DNA of 22,603 bases from Claveliimonas ammoniilytica (GTDB lineage: Bacteria; Bacillota; Clostridia; Lachnospirales; Lachnospiraceae): positions 1-22,603 of the forward strand of contig NZ_JAOQJV010000026.1 in the NCBI RefSeq assembly GCF_025567415.1, in the 5' to 3' direction. The notes beneath the pieces were generated by a model. The model was not told the origin of the DNA and ran no database searches. It was given only the letters and a program-made list of their open reading frames with translations. The position numbers and the translations under genes were made by a program. Shown one piece after another: positions 14,135-22,525 of this stretch (its first letter is position 1; each line of letters starts with the position of its first letter).

Positions 14135-14755
14135 GAAAAGCTGGAAAAAGAAATTGCCCGCACAGAAGCTATGAGTGTATTTGAGAAAGAATACAGTGAT
14201 CATCAGGCAATATGCGGTATTGATGAGGTGGGACGCGGACCATTTGCAGGCCCGGTTGTTGCCGGAGCTGTCATATTACCAAAGGATCATCCGATTCTGT
14301 ATCTTAATGATTCGAAGAAATTATCAGAAAAGAAGAGGGAAGAGTTGTATGAAGTGATTCTGAAAGAGGCAGTTGCTACGGGAATCGGTATGGCAAGTCC
14401 GGCAAGGATTGACGAGATCAATATTCTGCAGGCAACGTACGAAGCGATGCGTATGGCGATCAGCAATCTGTCAGTACAGCCGGATCTGTTGTTAAATGAT
14501 GCTGTTACTATACCGGAAATTGAGATTATGCAGATACCGATCATTAAAGGAGACGCTAAGAGTGTATCCATTGCGGCAGCAAGTATTCTTGCAAAGGTGA
14601 CAAGAGACCGATTGATGGTTGAGTATGAAAAAGTATTTCCGGGATACGATTTTGCATCCAATAAGGGTTATGGTACCAAAGCACATATTGAGGGATTAAA
14701 GAAGTTTGGACCGACACCGATCCACCGGATGAGTTTTATCCATAAATACATATAA
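14135..14755 (+). CDS. rnhB: Ribonuclease HII, N-terminus in the gap
   Basis: The visible 206 residues contain the complete catalytic domain that removes RNA from RNA-DNA hybrids, including single ribonucleotides. The motifs are IDEVGRGPFAGPVVAGA (acidic pair Asp-Glu), LNDSKKLSEKKR, LLNDAVTIP (a further acidic residue), KGDAKSVSIAAASILAKVTRDR and the C-terminal NKGYGTKAHIEGLKKFGPTPIHR. The frame is open into the gap with a helical, charged stretch (EKLEKEIARTEA) typical of the N-terminal extension seen in Lachnospiraceae enzymes, so the start is most likely hidden. An ATG at 14171 is the only visible alternative. Confidence 0.95.
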   Translation, partial: EKLEKEIARTEAMSVFEKEYSDHQAICGIDEVGRGPFAGPVVAGAVILPKDHPILYLNDSKKLSEKKREELYEVILKEAVATGIGMASPARIDEINILQATYEAMRMAISNLSVQPDLLLNDAVTIPEIEIMQIPIIKGDAKSVSIAAASILAKVTRDRLMVEYEKVFPGYDFASNKGYGTKAHIEGLKKFGPTPIHRMSFIHKYI

Positions 14756-14818
14756 TAGCAGAGTCATAGATGTTGTAATTGAGGGATTTACAGAATATGA
14801 GAGCAAACACTTATACCG

Positions 14819-15205
14819 ATGCAAAAGCGAAAGCAGTATAACAAGAAGAATCAACGTTCTGTGGGTGCCAGATACGAGCAGGTTGCAGGAAAATATCTTG
14901 AGCAACAGGGCTATCAGATTCTGCAGTATAATTATCGCTGCAGACAGGGTGAGATTGATATTATTGCCAGAGATGGGGAATATCTGGTATTCTGTGAGGT
15001 GAAGTACCGCACAGACCGCAGAAAAGGTATGCCGTCGGAAGCGGTTCATATAAGGAAACAGCAGGTCATCTCCAGATGTGCACTTTATTACATGACGGTA
15101 AATGGTGTGTGGGGATGTCCTTGCAGATTTGATGTAGTAGGCATTCTGGGAGAAGCCGATGATGAGATTCGGCTGTACCGGAATGCATTTGATTATAAAG
15201 GGTAG
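14819..15205 (+). CDS. YraN family endonuclease-like protein (UPF0102)
   Basis: This 128-residue protein has a restriction-endonuclease-like fold signature: GEIDIIA (with acidic Glu and Asp), then CEVKYR (the E-x-K of the active site), preceded by RYEQVAGKYLEQQGY and followed by AVHIRKQQ. The family is widespread next to rnhB and its biological role is unclear. A basic N-terminus precedes the domain. No good ribosome site precedes the ATG at 14819, so the exact start is uncertain. It lies 63 bases after rnhB and 12 before the laccase-domain gene. Confidence 0.9.
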   Translation: MQKRKQYNKKNQRSVGARYEQVAGKYLEQQGYQILQYNYRCRQGEIDIIARDGEYLVFCEVKYRTDRRKGMPSEAVHIRKQQVISRCALYYMTVNGVWGCPCRFDVVGILGEADDEIRLYRNAFDYKG

Positions 15206-15217
15206 GGACTAGAACAT

Positions 15218-16063
15218 ATGAAGATAAAGTATGCAAATGATAAATCCATATGGAATCTGACAGAATCAGCAGGCGTTCCACTGCTGGTAAGTCCATTGTT
15301 GGAAGAGACTGGAATTGTGAAACAGGGATTTTCAACAAAGCTTGGCGGTGTCAGCAAGGGAGATTGTGCTACGATGAATATCAGTACCACCAGAGGGGAT
15401 GATCCGGAGGCGGTAAATGAGAATCGCAGAAGACTTGCGGCGGCAATTGGTGTGGAAGAACGCAAAATGGTATATACGAATCAGACACACACTACCAATG
15501 TGGCGGTAGTGGATGAGGCGAACTATGGTGAGACGATGCCGGAGACGGATGGTATGATCACCAATGTGCCGGGGCTTTGTCTGGTGACCTTCTATGCAGA
15601 CTGTGTGCCTTTATATTTTGTGGATCCGGTAAAACGTGTTATCGGGCTGAGTCATTCTGGATGGCGCGGCACAGTTCATAAGATGGCTATTGCGACGGTT
15701 CGGAAAATGCAGGAGACATTTGGATGTGATCCGGTGGACATCCGCTCGGTTGTAGGCCCGTCTATCTGCCAGGAATGTTATGAAGTCAGCGAGGATGTCG
15801 TTGATGAATTTCGGGCAAATTATAAAGAAACAGACTGGGATTCATTATTCTATCGCAAAGAGAATGGAAAGTATCAGCTGGATCTCTGGCGTGCCAATGA
15901 GATCAATCTGTTGGATGCAGGTGTAAAAGCAGAACATATGGCGGTGACGAATGTGTGTACCTGCTGTAATCACGAGCTGTTATTCTCGCATCGCTATACC
16001 AAAGGAAAACGAGGTAACCTCAGTGCATTTCTTGCATTAAAAGAAGAGACAAAAGTGGAGTAA
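15218..16063 (+). CDS. pgeF: Laccase-domain protein YfiH/PgeF-like
   Basis: This 281-residue protein belongs to the multicopper-oxidase-like domain family (DUF152). The metal-binding triad is visible as His91 (NQTHTTNV), Cys129 (ADCVPLYF) and His146 (HSGWRGTV). Members in E. coli help edit peptidoglycan precursors (removing L-Ser-containing ones), and others are reported as purine nucleoside phosphorylase/adenosine deaminase-like zinc enzymes, so the name is provisional. A further CTCCNHELLFSHR segment near the C-terminus is typical. AGGGAC precedes the ATG by a few bases. It lies between yraN and an mscS-type gene on the same strand. Confidence 0.9.
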   Translation: MKIKYANDKSIWNLTESAGVPLLVSPLLEETGIVKQGFSTKLGGVSKGDCATMNISTTRGDDPEAVNENRRRLAAAIGVEERKMVYTNQTHTTNVAVVDEANYGETMPETDGMITNVPGLCLVTFYADCVPLYFVDPVKRVIGLSHSGWRGTVHKMAIATVRKMQETFGCDPVDIRSVVGPSICQECYEVSEDVVDEFRANYKETDWDSLFYRKENGKYQLDLWRANEINLLDAGVKAEHMAVTNVCTCCNHELLFSHRYTKGKRGNLSAFLALKEETKVE

Positions 16064-16075
16064 GGAGACGGAAGT

Positions 16076-16942
16076 ATGGATGAAGTAATAGAAACGACCA
16101 ATGAAGCGGCAGAAGATGTGAATGTTTTTATTCAATATCTGCAGGATCACATTCCGAATCTGATCAGTTTTGCTATAGAGATCGTACTTGCACTGATATT
16201 TTTCTTTCTTGGAAGAATCATGATCAAATGGATCCGAAAGCTGGTACGCAAAATGCTGGAAAAATCCAATGTAGACAAAGGTGTGGAAACTTTTGTGGAT
16301 TCATTATTAAAGTTTATGTTGTATGGAATACTGCTGTTTACCATTGCAACGAAATTTGGATTTGATACCGCATCGGTTGCAGCGTTGATCGCATCTGCAG
16401 GTGTTGCAGTAGGTCTGGCTGTGCAGGGAAGTTTGTCCAACTTTGCCGGTGGTATTCTGATTCTGCTTTTGAAACCATTTGTGGTAGGCGATTATATTAT
16501 TGAAGATAATCACGGTGATGAAGGAACAGTAAAGGAAATTCAGCTCTTTTATACCAAATTATTAACGGTCGATAACCGTACTGTTGTTATTCCAAATGGT
16601 ATGCTGACTAATAACAGTTTAACTAATGTTACCCATATGGATGAGCGTAAACTGGAACTGAAGGTATCGATTTCCTATGAATCTGATCTTTTGAAAGCAA
16701 AAGCAGTGTTGGCAGATCTGATCCGAAAGGAGTCAAGAATCATGCAGGATAAAGAACACAGAATCTTTGTAGATGAACTTGGTGATGACGGAGTGATTCT
16801 TGGAATGCGATGTTGGGTAAGTACAGAAGATTACTGGAATGTGCGCTGGGATATGCTGGAAGAGATCAAGCTGACATTTGACAGGGAAAGTATTGTGATT
16901 CCGTATCGTCAGATGAATGTACGGATTCAGGAATCCAATTAA
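16076..16942 (+). CDS. Small-conductance mechanosensitive channel, MscS family
   Basis: This 288-residue channel releases solutes on hypo-osmotic shock. Three hydrophobic segments are seen at about residues 28-50, 78-93 and 100-133. The third is the Gly/Ala-rich pore helix (ASAGVAVGLAVQGSLSNFAGG), followed by the KPFVVGDYI start of the beta domain and the VVIPNGMLTNNSLTN motif. The length matches the MscS core family. AAGGAG at 16062-16067 overlaps the preceding stop and lies eight bases before the ATG, so it is co-transcribed with the laccase-domain gene. Confidence 0.94.
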   Translation: MDEVIETTNEAAEDVNVFIQYLQDHIPNLISFAIEIVLALIFFFLGRIMIKWIRKLVRKMLEKSNVDKGVETFVDSLLKFMLYGILLFTIATKFGFDTASVAALIASAGVAVGLAVQGSLSNFAGGILILLLKPFVVGDYIIEDNHGDEGTVKEIQLFYTKLLTVDNRTVVIPNGMLTNNSLTNVTHMDERKLELKVSISYESDLLKAKAVLADLIRKESRIMQDKEHRIFVDELGDDGVILGMRCWVSTEDYWNVRWDMLEEIKLTFDRESIVIPYRQMNVRIQESN

Positions 16943-16949
16943 AAAAGAC

Positions 16950-16977
16950 TTGCAAATTTTCACAAATCAGATATAAT
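16950..16977 (+). promoter_or_regulatory. Promoter of the tRNA-Thr gene
   Basis: TTGCAA at 16950-16955 and a perfect TATAAT at 16972-16977 are separated by 16 bases. Transcription would start about 25 bases before the tRNA 5' end. Confidence 0.8.
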
Positions 16978-17010
16978 ATTAGTTGTGACTGCTTATGGCA
17001 GATCACATCT

Positions 17011-17083
17011 GCTGGAATGGCTCAGTTGGTAGAGCACTTCACTCGTAATGAAGGGGTCGTCGGTTCAAGTCCGATTTCCAGCT
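17011..17083 (+). tRNA. tRNA-Thr (anticodon CGU)
   Basis: A complete cloverleaf can be folded. The acceptor stem is GCTGGAA with TTCCAGC and a U discriminator. The D arm contains GGCTCAGTTGGTAGAGC. The anticodon stem CTTCA/TGAAG closes a loop CTCGTAA with anticodon CGT, reading ACG threonine codons. The T arm TCGG/CCGA holds GTTCAAGT. CCA is not encoded. Confidence 0.96.
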
Positions 17084-17093
17084 TATATGTAGG

Positions 17094-17118
17094 GGCTGCG
17101 CATTGCGCAGCCTTTTGT
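17094..17118 (+). terminator. Intrinsic terminator after tRNA-Thr
   Basis: GGCTGCGC (17094-17101) and GCGCAGCC (17105-17112) form a perfect 8-bp GC-rich stem with a three-base loop, followed by TTTTGTATT. It begins 11 bases after the tRNA. Confidence 0.9.
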
Positions 17119-17148
17119 ATTACCGGATTTACAAAAGGAGAATACGAT

Positions 17149-17397
17149 ATGAAGATTACGAGACAAATGCTGTTTCCGTTAGCATTTTATAAAAAGTCCA
17201 AATTCAACGGCAGCAAAGGAAAATACAATTATCGAATTGAAAAATTTGATACTGAAGCTGAGGGTTCCCGGTTCAAACTGACAATCTGGGAGGGTCCGGA
17301 ATGCTATGATGTATCGAAAGCGGAAAAGAAAGAATCTGTGTATCCATTCAATGATGAAGGGATGGAAGAGATTCTTGGGGTGTTAAATCAGTTATAG
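17149..17397 (+). CDS. Small hypothetical protein, 82 aa
   Basis: I do not recognise this 82-residue protein. It starts MKITRQMLFPLAFYKKSKFN, is soluble and rather basic in its first third, has a beta-rich middle (YNYRIEKF, RFKLTIWEGP) and ends in a short helix (EEILGVLNQL). I chose the ATG at 17149 because AAAGGAG lies about eight bases upstream; the longer open frame runs back through the tRNA and its terminator and cannot be coding there. It stops two bases before the convergent permease gene, with no room for a separate terminator. The function is unknown. Confidence 0.75.
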   Translation: MKITRQMLFPLAFYKKSKFNGSKGKYNYRIEKFDTEAEGSRFKLTIWEGPECYDVSKAEKKESVYPFNDEGMEEILGVLNQL

Positions 17398-17399
17398 TG

Positions 17400-18203
17400 T
17401 TATCGGTGCTGACGGGTGAGGTACCATTTTTCTAAAGCATTGATCAGTGCATACAGAAGCATTGCCATCAGGCACAGGAGGCAGATGCTCATCAGCAGAT
17501 GATCCATTTTGAATACCTGGCTTGAGTAGATGATCAAATAACCCAGACCGCTTCTGGCTGCCAGAAATTCTCCGATGATCACGCCCACAAGACAGAGACC
17601 GATATTAACTTTCATAATGTTGATGATAGCCGGAAGAGAAGCAGGCAGAACAACTTTGGTAAGAGCATGGAATTTTGTGCCGTGAAGTGTGTAGATCAGT
17701 TTGATCTTCTCCGGATCTACAGAGATAAAGCTGGTGTACAGACTTAGTATGCTGCCGAAGATCGCAACAGACATTCCGGCTACGATGATCGTAGTGCGAT
17801 TGGCACCCAGCCATACGATGAGGAGCGGTGCCAGGGCAGACTTAGGCAGACTGTTCAGTACGACCATATAGGGATCAAGTATTTCAGATAAATGGCGGAA
17901 CGTCCAGAGAAGTACCGCCATTAAGATACTGATCAGAATGACAAGCAAAAAGCTTACGATGGTTTCGTAGAGTGTGATTCCTATATGATGGAAAATGACA
18001 CCATCCACCATCAATTCGCGAAAGCAGAGAACAATCCGTGAGGGACAGCTGAAGATAAAGGAGTCGATGATTCCGGTGTTAGCAGTGAATTCCCATACGG
18101 ATAAAAAACTGAACAGGATCAGGATTCTGGATACACGGACGACGCGTCTGTGTCTTTTTTGTATATGAAGATATTTTCGCTGTGCTGCAGATAATTCATG
18201 CAT
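17400..18203 (-). CDS. ABC transporter permease, SsuC/TauC/ThiX type
   Basis: This 267-residue inner-membrane permease has a basic N-terminus, six or so hydrophobic segments from about residue 24 on, and the cytoplasmic EAA loop near residues 170-198 (HGTKFHALTKVVLPASLPAI), where the ATPase docks. The family imports sulfonates, taurine, nitrate, pyrimidine thiamine precursors and similar small solutes. Its start overlaps the ATPase stop by eight bases, and GGAG inside the ATPase tail serves as the ribosome site. No substrate-binding protein gene is adjacent, so the solute cannot be named from context. Confidence 0.92.
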   Translation of the reverse strand: MHELSAAQRKYLHIQKRHRRVVRVSRILILFSFLSVWEFTANTGIIDSFIFSCPSRIVLCFRELMVDGVIFHHIGITLYETIVSFLLVILISILMAVLLWTFRHLSEILDPYMVVLNSLPKSALAPLLIVWLGANRTTIIVAGMSVAIFGSILSLYTSFISVDPEKIKLIYTLHGTKFHALTKVVLPASLPAIINIMKVNIGLCLVGVIIGEFLAARSGLGYLIIYSSQVFKMDHLLMSICLLCLMAMLLYALINALEKWYLTRQHR

Positions 18204-18975
18204 CGCTATTCAGCTCCTTCCATATCAGTGAAAAGTAATTTTTAAATTCCTGTGCATTTCTTCTGTTTAATGGAGTATCGTCTTCCAGATTAAAAATCAG
18301 TGGGACAGTCTGTTGGACAGTGGCAGGTCTTGAAGTTAAGATAATGATTCTGTCTGCCAGTGAAATTGCTTCTGACAGATCATGAGTCACCAGAATAGCC
18401 GTTTTCTTTTCTCTTTTCAGAATCTGTCCAATGTCATCGCCTACACGCAGTCTGGTCTGATAGTCCAGTGCAGAAAACGGTTCATCAAGAAGCAGAATAT
18501 CAGGTTCCAGAATAAGGGTGCGCACCAGGGCTGCCCGCTGCCGCATACCACCGGAGAGTTCAGATGGTCTGGAATTTTCGAATTGCTTTAATCCATAAGT
18601 ATCTAATAGCTCATGGGCTTTTTCCCTGGTTCGGGCAGAGAGCGTATGCTGGATCTCAAGACCTAAAAGTACATTATGGTAGATGGTCCGCCATTCAAAG
18701 AGCTGGTCGTGCTGGAGCATATAGCCGATATTTGCAGCACTTTCCCGCAAAGATCTCCCATTGATTTTAATCAGACCTTTTTCAGGTGCGATCAGCCCTG
18801 AAATGAGGGAGAGTAAGGTGGATTTGCCACAGCCGGAAGGTCCGACGATGGCAATGAACTCACTTTCATTTACCGAAAATGAAAGATCTGTGATGGCAGG
18901 AGTTTCGCCGTCGGTATTATGATAGGAATAATAGATAGATTTTAATTCCAGAATCCGATCAGTATGCTTTCCCAT
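18196..18975 (-). CDS. ABC transporter ATP-binding protein, SsuB/TauB/ThiZ type
   Basis: This 259-residue ATPase powers the permease encoded next. Walker A is GPSGCGKS (45-52), the Q-loop falls in YMLQHDQLF, the ABC signature is LSGGMRQR (140-147), Walker B is ILLLDEP with the D-loop SALD (160-171), and the switch histidine is His198 in LVTHDLSEA. GPSGCGKST with MRQR is usual for the nitrate/sulfonate/taurine subfamily. GGAGG lies a few bases before the ATG. The gene diverges from queH; I saw no convincing promoter or riboswitch for it in the 130-base spacer. Confidence 0.94.
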   Translation of the reverse strand: MGKHTDRILELKSIYYSYHNTDGETPAITDLSFSVNESEFIAIVGPSGCGKSTLLSLISGLIAPEKGLIKINGRSLRESAANIGYMLQHDQLFEWRTIYHNVLLGLEIQHTLSARTREKAHELLDTYGLKQFENSRPSELSGGMRQRAALVRTLILEPDILLLDEPFSALDYQTRLRVGDDIGQILKREKKTAILVTHDLSEAISLADRIIILTSRPATVQQTVPLIFNLEDDTPLNRRNAQEFKNYFSLIWKELNSDA

Positions 18976-19034
18976 ATAGCCTCCTAAAAAAAGATGTTCT
19001 GGTTCATTTTATGAAAATGTAAGAAAAGAGTTCT

Positions 19035-19063
19035 TGCGACGGTAAGAGAAATGCCATATACTG
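19035..19063 (+). promoter_or_regulatory. Promoter of queH
   Basis: TTGCGA at 19035-19040 and TATACT at 19058-19063 are separated by 17 bases. Transcription would start near 19070, giving a leader of about 48 bases. Confidence 0.65.
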
Positions 19064-19117
19064 AATAAACATAAGGTAACAGTATTTATACAGATACGGA
19101 CAAAGGAGATGTCTGAA

Positions 19118-19756
19118 ATGAACTATCAGAAAGAACTGGATAAGCTGATCGTAAAGCTGGAAAAAGAAGAACGGGTGCCAACACTTTTGCTGCATAGCTG
19201 CTGTGCACCCTGCAGCAGTTATGTGCTGGAATATCTGAGCCAGTATTTTGAAATCACAGTCTTTTATTATAATCCCAACATTTACCCGGAATCTGAATAT
19301 TCCAAGCGTATTATTGAACAGCAGAGGTTGATTGATGAACTTCCTGCAAAGCATAAGATCAGTTTTGTGGCGGGAGAATACGACAAGGATAGATTCTATG
19401 ATATGGCGAAAGGGCTGGAAGATGCCAGGGAGGGTGGAGAACGTTGTATGCGCTGTTACGAACTTCGCTTAAGAGAGGCGGCAGAGCTTGCAAGAGACGG
19501 TGGCTATGAATATTTTACCACAACACTCAGTATCAGCCCGATGAAGAATGCTCAGAAGTTGAATGAGATCGGAAGCAAGCTGGCGGAAGAATATGGTGTA
19601 AAATATCTACTGTCAGACTTCAAGAAAAAGAACGGATATAAGCGTTCTGTTGAGTTGTCGAAGGAATACGGACTGTATCGGCAGGACTATTGTGGATGCG
19701 TTTATTCCTGGAATGAAGCGGAAGAGAGACGGCGACAGAATGCAGAAAAAGCATAG
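19118..19756 (+). CDS. queH: Epoxyqueuosine reductase QueH
   Basis: This 212-residue protein (DUF208 family) reduces epoxyqueuosine to queuosine in tRNA, replacing the unrelated QueG. The expected cysteine pattern is present: HSCCAPC (Cys28, 29, 32), RCMRCYE (Cys110, 113) and DYCGCVYS (Cys192, 194), which hold an iron-sulfur cluster and an adjacent metal. TTTLSISPMKN and FKKKNGYKRS are family motifs. I chose the ATG at 19118, nine bases after AAAGGAG (19102-19108); an ATG at 19109 directly abuts that site. It has its own promoter. No other queuosine gene is in the window. Confidence 0.94.
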   Translation: MNYQKELDKLIVKLEKEERVPTLLLHSCCAPCSSYVLEYLSQYFEITVFYYNPNIYPESEYSKRIIEQQRLIDELPAKHKISFVAGEYDKDRFYDMAKGLEDAREGGERCMRCYELRLREAAELARDGGYEYFTTTLSISPMKNAQKLNEIGSKLAEEYGVKYLLSDFKKKNGYKRSVELSKEYGLYRQDYCGCVYSWNEAEERRRQNAEKA

Positions 19757-19794
19757 ATATGCATCAGAAATGCATAAAAAGTCAGATGAGGGAC

Positions 19795-19841
19795 TTTTCA
19801 AGGTTCTGATTGTATGCTAAAATATGTAACTGAATATTTCA
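19795..19841 (+). promoter_or_regulatory. argH promoter with extended -10 and ArgR-box-like palindrome
   Basis: TTTTCA (19795-19800), 17 bases, then TAAAAT (19818-19823) preceded by TGC, an extended -10. The near-palindrome TGAATATTTCA at 19831-19841 falls at the predicted transcription start and resembles half to most of an ARG box (TGAATNNNNATTCA). It could be an ArgR operator, which fits the first gene downstream. Confidence 0.5.
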
Positions 19842-19875
19842 AAAGAGAAAACATGATATAGAAAGAGGGATACCA

Positions 19876-21261
19876 ATGGCACAATTATGGGGCGGACGTT
19901 TTACAAAAGAGACGGATCAACTTGTTTACAATTTTAACGCTTCTATTTCATTTGATAAAAAACTGTATGCGCAGGATATCCGTGGAAGTATCGCACATGT
20001 GATGATGCTTGCCAAGCAGGAGATTCTGACTGAGACAGAGAAACAGCAGATCATTGAAGGACTGGAAGGAATCCTCGATGATGTGGAGAAGGGTAAACTT
20101 GAGATTACAGATAAATACGAAGACATTCACAGCTTTGTGGAAGCGAATCTGATCGACCGGATCGGAGATGCGGGCAAAAAGCTGCATACCGGAAGAAGCC
20201 GTAATGATCAGGTGGCACTTGATATGAAGCTGTACACCAGAGATGAAATTGCTCAGATCGATCAGTTGTTAAAGACGCTTTTACGAACGATTCTGGGAAT
20301 CATGCAGGAGAATACGGAGACGATTATGCCTGGATTTACACACCTGCAGAAAGCACAGCCGATCACACTTGCGCATCATATGGGCGCATATTTTGAGATG
20401 TTTAAGCGAGATCACGAACGTATGCGTGATATCAGCAAGCGAATGAATACCTGCCCGCTTGGCTCAGGAGCTCTTGCAGGCACCACTTACCCACTGGATC
20501 GTGATTATACTGCAAAGCTTCTTGGCTTTGACGGACCGACACTGAATAGTATGGACGGCGTATCTGACAGGGATTATCTGTTGGAGCTCCTTTCGGCTTT
20601 ATCTATTGTCATGATGCATCTTTCGCGTTTCTGTGAGGAAGTGATCATCTGGAATTCTAATGAATATCAGTTTGTAGAGATCGATGATGCTTACAGTACC
20701 GGAAGCAGTATTATGCCGCAGAAGAAGAATCCGGATATCGCAGAACTTGTAAGGGGTAAGACAGGACGTGTTTATGGCGCGCTTACATCTCTGCTTACTA
20801 CGATGAAAGGTATTCCGCTTGCTTATAATAAAGATATGCAGGAAGATAAAGAGATGAGTTTTGATGCCATTGATACAGCCAAAGGATGTATTGCACTCTT
20901 TACCGGTATGTTGAGTACCATGCAGTTTAAAAAAGATAATATGCATGCAAGTGCCAAGAATGGTTTTACGAATGCTACAGATGCGGCAGATTACCTGGTA
21001 AATCACGGTGTTCCGTTCCGTGATGCACATGGCATTGTAGGTCAGCTCGTCCTTTACTGTATTGAGAAGAATATTGCATTGGATGATATGTCATTGGAAG
21101 AGTACAAAGCAATTTCTCCGGTATTTGAAGAAGATATTTATGACGCGATCAGCATGGAAACCTGTGTAAATAAACGTCTGACAACTGGAGCACCTGGTAA
21201 AGCTGCTATGGAACAGGTGATTCAGATTTACAAACAGTATATCAGAGAATATGATAAATAA
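19876..21261 (+). CDS. argH: Argininosuccinate lyase
   Basis: This 461-residue enzyme splits argininosuccinate into arginine and fumarate, the last step of arginine synthesis. It starts MAQLWGGRFTKETDQLVYNF and carries HTGRSRNDQVALD (about 108-120), GFTHLQKAQPITLAHH and the fumarase/aspartase superfamily signature GSSIMPQKKNPD (276-287), whose flexible loop holds the catalytic serine. Length is typical. It has its own promoter. argG, usually adjacent, is absent; instead asd follows after 23 bases. Confidence 0.97.
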   Translation: MAQLWGGRFTKETDQLVYNFNASISFDKKLYAQDIRGSIAHVMMLAKQEILTETEKQQIIEGLEGILDDVEKGKLEITDKYEDIHSFVEANLIDRIGDAGKKLHTGRSRNDQVALDMKLYTRDEIAQIDQLLKTLLRTILGIMQENTETIMPGFTHLQKAQPITLAHHMGAYFEMFKRDHERMRDISKRMNTCPLGSGALAGTTYPLDRDYTAKLLGFDGPTLNSMDGVSDRDYLLELLSALSIVMMHLSRFCEEVIIWNSNEYQFVEIDDAYSTGSSIMPQKKNPDIAELVRGKTGRVYGALTSLLTTMKGIPLAYNKDMQEDKEMSFDAIDTAKGCIALFTGMLSTMQFKKDNMHASAKNGFTNATDAADYLVNHGVPFRDAHGIVGQLVLYCIEKNIALDDMSLEEYKAISPVFEEDIYDAISMETCVNKRLTTGAPGKAAMEQVIQIYKQYIREYDK

Positions 21262-21284
21262 GAATGAGACAGGAGGAAAAGGCA

Positions 21285-22370
21285 ATGGATGAAAAGTTAA
21301 AAGTAGGTATTTTGGGTGCAACTGGTATGGTAGGTCAGAGATTTATCACACTGCTTGATAATCATCCGTGGTTTGAAGTAGTAACGGTAGCTGCGAGCCC
21401 GAGATCAGCAGGCAAGACTTATGAAGAGGCGGTCGGAGGACGTTGGAAGATGGATACTCCGATGCCGGAAGCAGTTAAGAAACTGATTGTACTGAATGTC
21501 AATGAAGTAGAGAAAGTGGCATCTACCGTTGATTTTGTATTTAGTGCAGTGGATATGACTAAAGATGAGATTCGCGCGATCGAGGAAGAGTACGCGAAGA
21601 CAGAGACACCGGTTGTATCTAACAACAGTGCCCACAGATGGACACCGGACGTACCGATGGTAGTACCGGAGATTAATCCGGAGCATTTTGAGGTTATTGC
21701 AGCTCAGAAAGAGCGTCTTGGAACCAAACGCGGATTTATTGCTGTTAAACCAAACTGTTCTATCCAGAGCTATGCTCCTTGCCTTGCTGCATGGAAAGAA
21801 TTTGGACCAAAAGAACTGGTAGTTACTACATACCAGGCAATCTCAGGAGCAGGAAAGACATTCCGTGACTGGCCGGAGATGGTAGAGAACATTATTCCTT
21901 ACATCGGTGGAGAGGAAGAAAAGAGCGAACAGGAGCCATTGCGTGTACTTGGTAAAGTTGAAAATGGTCAGATTGTAAAGGCAGAATTGCCAAAGATCAC
22001 CTGCCAGTGTATCCGTGTACCAGTATTGAATGGACATACAGCAGCTGTATTTATTAATTTTGAGAAGAAACCAACGAAGGAACAGCTGATTCAGGCACTC
22101 CGCGATTTCAAGGGATTCCCACAGGAAGCAGAACTTCCAAGTGCTCCAAAGCAGTTTATTCAGTATCTGGAAGAAGATAATCGTCCACAGGTTAAACTGG
22201 ATGTAGATTACGAACATGGTATGGGTGTATCGATCGGACGTCTGAGAGAAGACAGCATGTATGATTTCAAATTCATCGGACTGTCACATAATACCGTACG
22301 TGGTGCTGCAGGTGGAGCAGTGCTTTGCGCTGAAACATTGACAGCAAAAGGATATATTACAAAGAAATAA
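21285..22370 (+). CDS. asd: Aspartate-semialdehyde dehydrogenase (archaeal/fungal type)
   Basis: This 361-residue NADP enzyme converts aspartyl phosphate to aspartate semialdehyde, the branch to lysine, diaminopimelate, threonine and methionine. The Rossmann motif GILGATGMVGQRF spans residues 8-20; the catalytic Cys158 is in KPNCSIQSY; VPVLNGHTAAVF contains His251, and AISGAGKTF is present. The PNCS motif and overall length mark the archaeal/fungal-like branch, common in Clostridia. The ATG at 21285 follows AGGAGGA (21271-21277) by seven bases; an ATG at 21264 precedes that site and is unlikely. It follows argH so closely that both are probably one transcript. Confidence 0.95.
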   Translation: MDEKLKVGILGATGMVGQRFITLLDNHPWFEVVTVAASPRSAGKTYEEAVGGRWKMDTPMPEAVKKLIVLNVNEVEKVASTVDFVFSAVDMTKDEIRAIEEEYAKTETPVVSNNSAHRWTPDVPMVVPEINPEHFEVIAAQKERLGTKRGFIAVKPNCSIQSYAPCLAAWKEFGPKELVVTTYQAISGAGKTFRDWPEMVENIIPYIGGEEEKSEQEPLRVLGKVENGQIVKAELPKITCQCIRVPVLNGHTAAVFINFEKKPTKEQLIQALRDFKGFPQEAELPSAPKQFIQYLEEDNRPQVKLDVDYEHGMGVSIGRLREDSMYDFKFIGLSHNTVRGAAGGAVLCAETLTAKGYITKK

Positions 22371-22424
22371 GGGCAGGGATCAGAAACCTGGCATATACAA
22401 GAAGAACTCCCGTGGATTGATATG

Positions 22425-22486
22425 CTCCCTTTTAGGTAGACAAGTAAAATAATAAAAACTTGTTTCCTGAAAGGGGGTATTTTTTT
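22425..22486 (+). terminator. Long inverted repeat with T-run after asd (terminator or mobile-element end)
   Basis: Bases 22425-22445 and 22458-22477 form an imperfect stem of about 20 bp (CTCCCTTTTAGG... with ...CCTGAAAGGGGG) and a 12-base A-rich loop, followed by TATTTTTTT. It works formally as an asd terminator. GATTGA (22415-22420) and TCAATC (22491-22496) extend the palindrome outward. The size and the TGATATGCTCCC start also recall insertion sequence ends, but I cannot prove this. Confidence 0.65.
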
Positions 22487-22525
22487 GGGGTCAATCATTT
22501 TTTTCGTGGGATTGACGTTACCACG

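Noticed and set aside
17017..17148. Upstream extension of the 82-residue protein starting MAQLVEHFTRNEG
   Set aside because: It translates the tRNA-Thr and its terminator; the ATG at 17149 has a proper ribosome site.
19758..19776. TATGCAT/ATGCATA hairpin as the queH terminator
   Set aside because: The stem is AT-rich and is followed by As, not Ts; it overlaps no other signal of termination.
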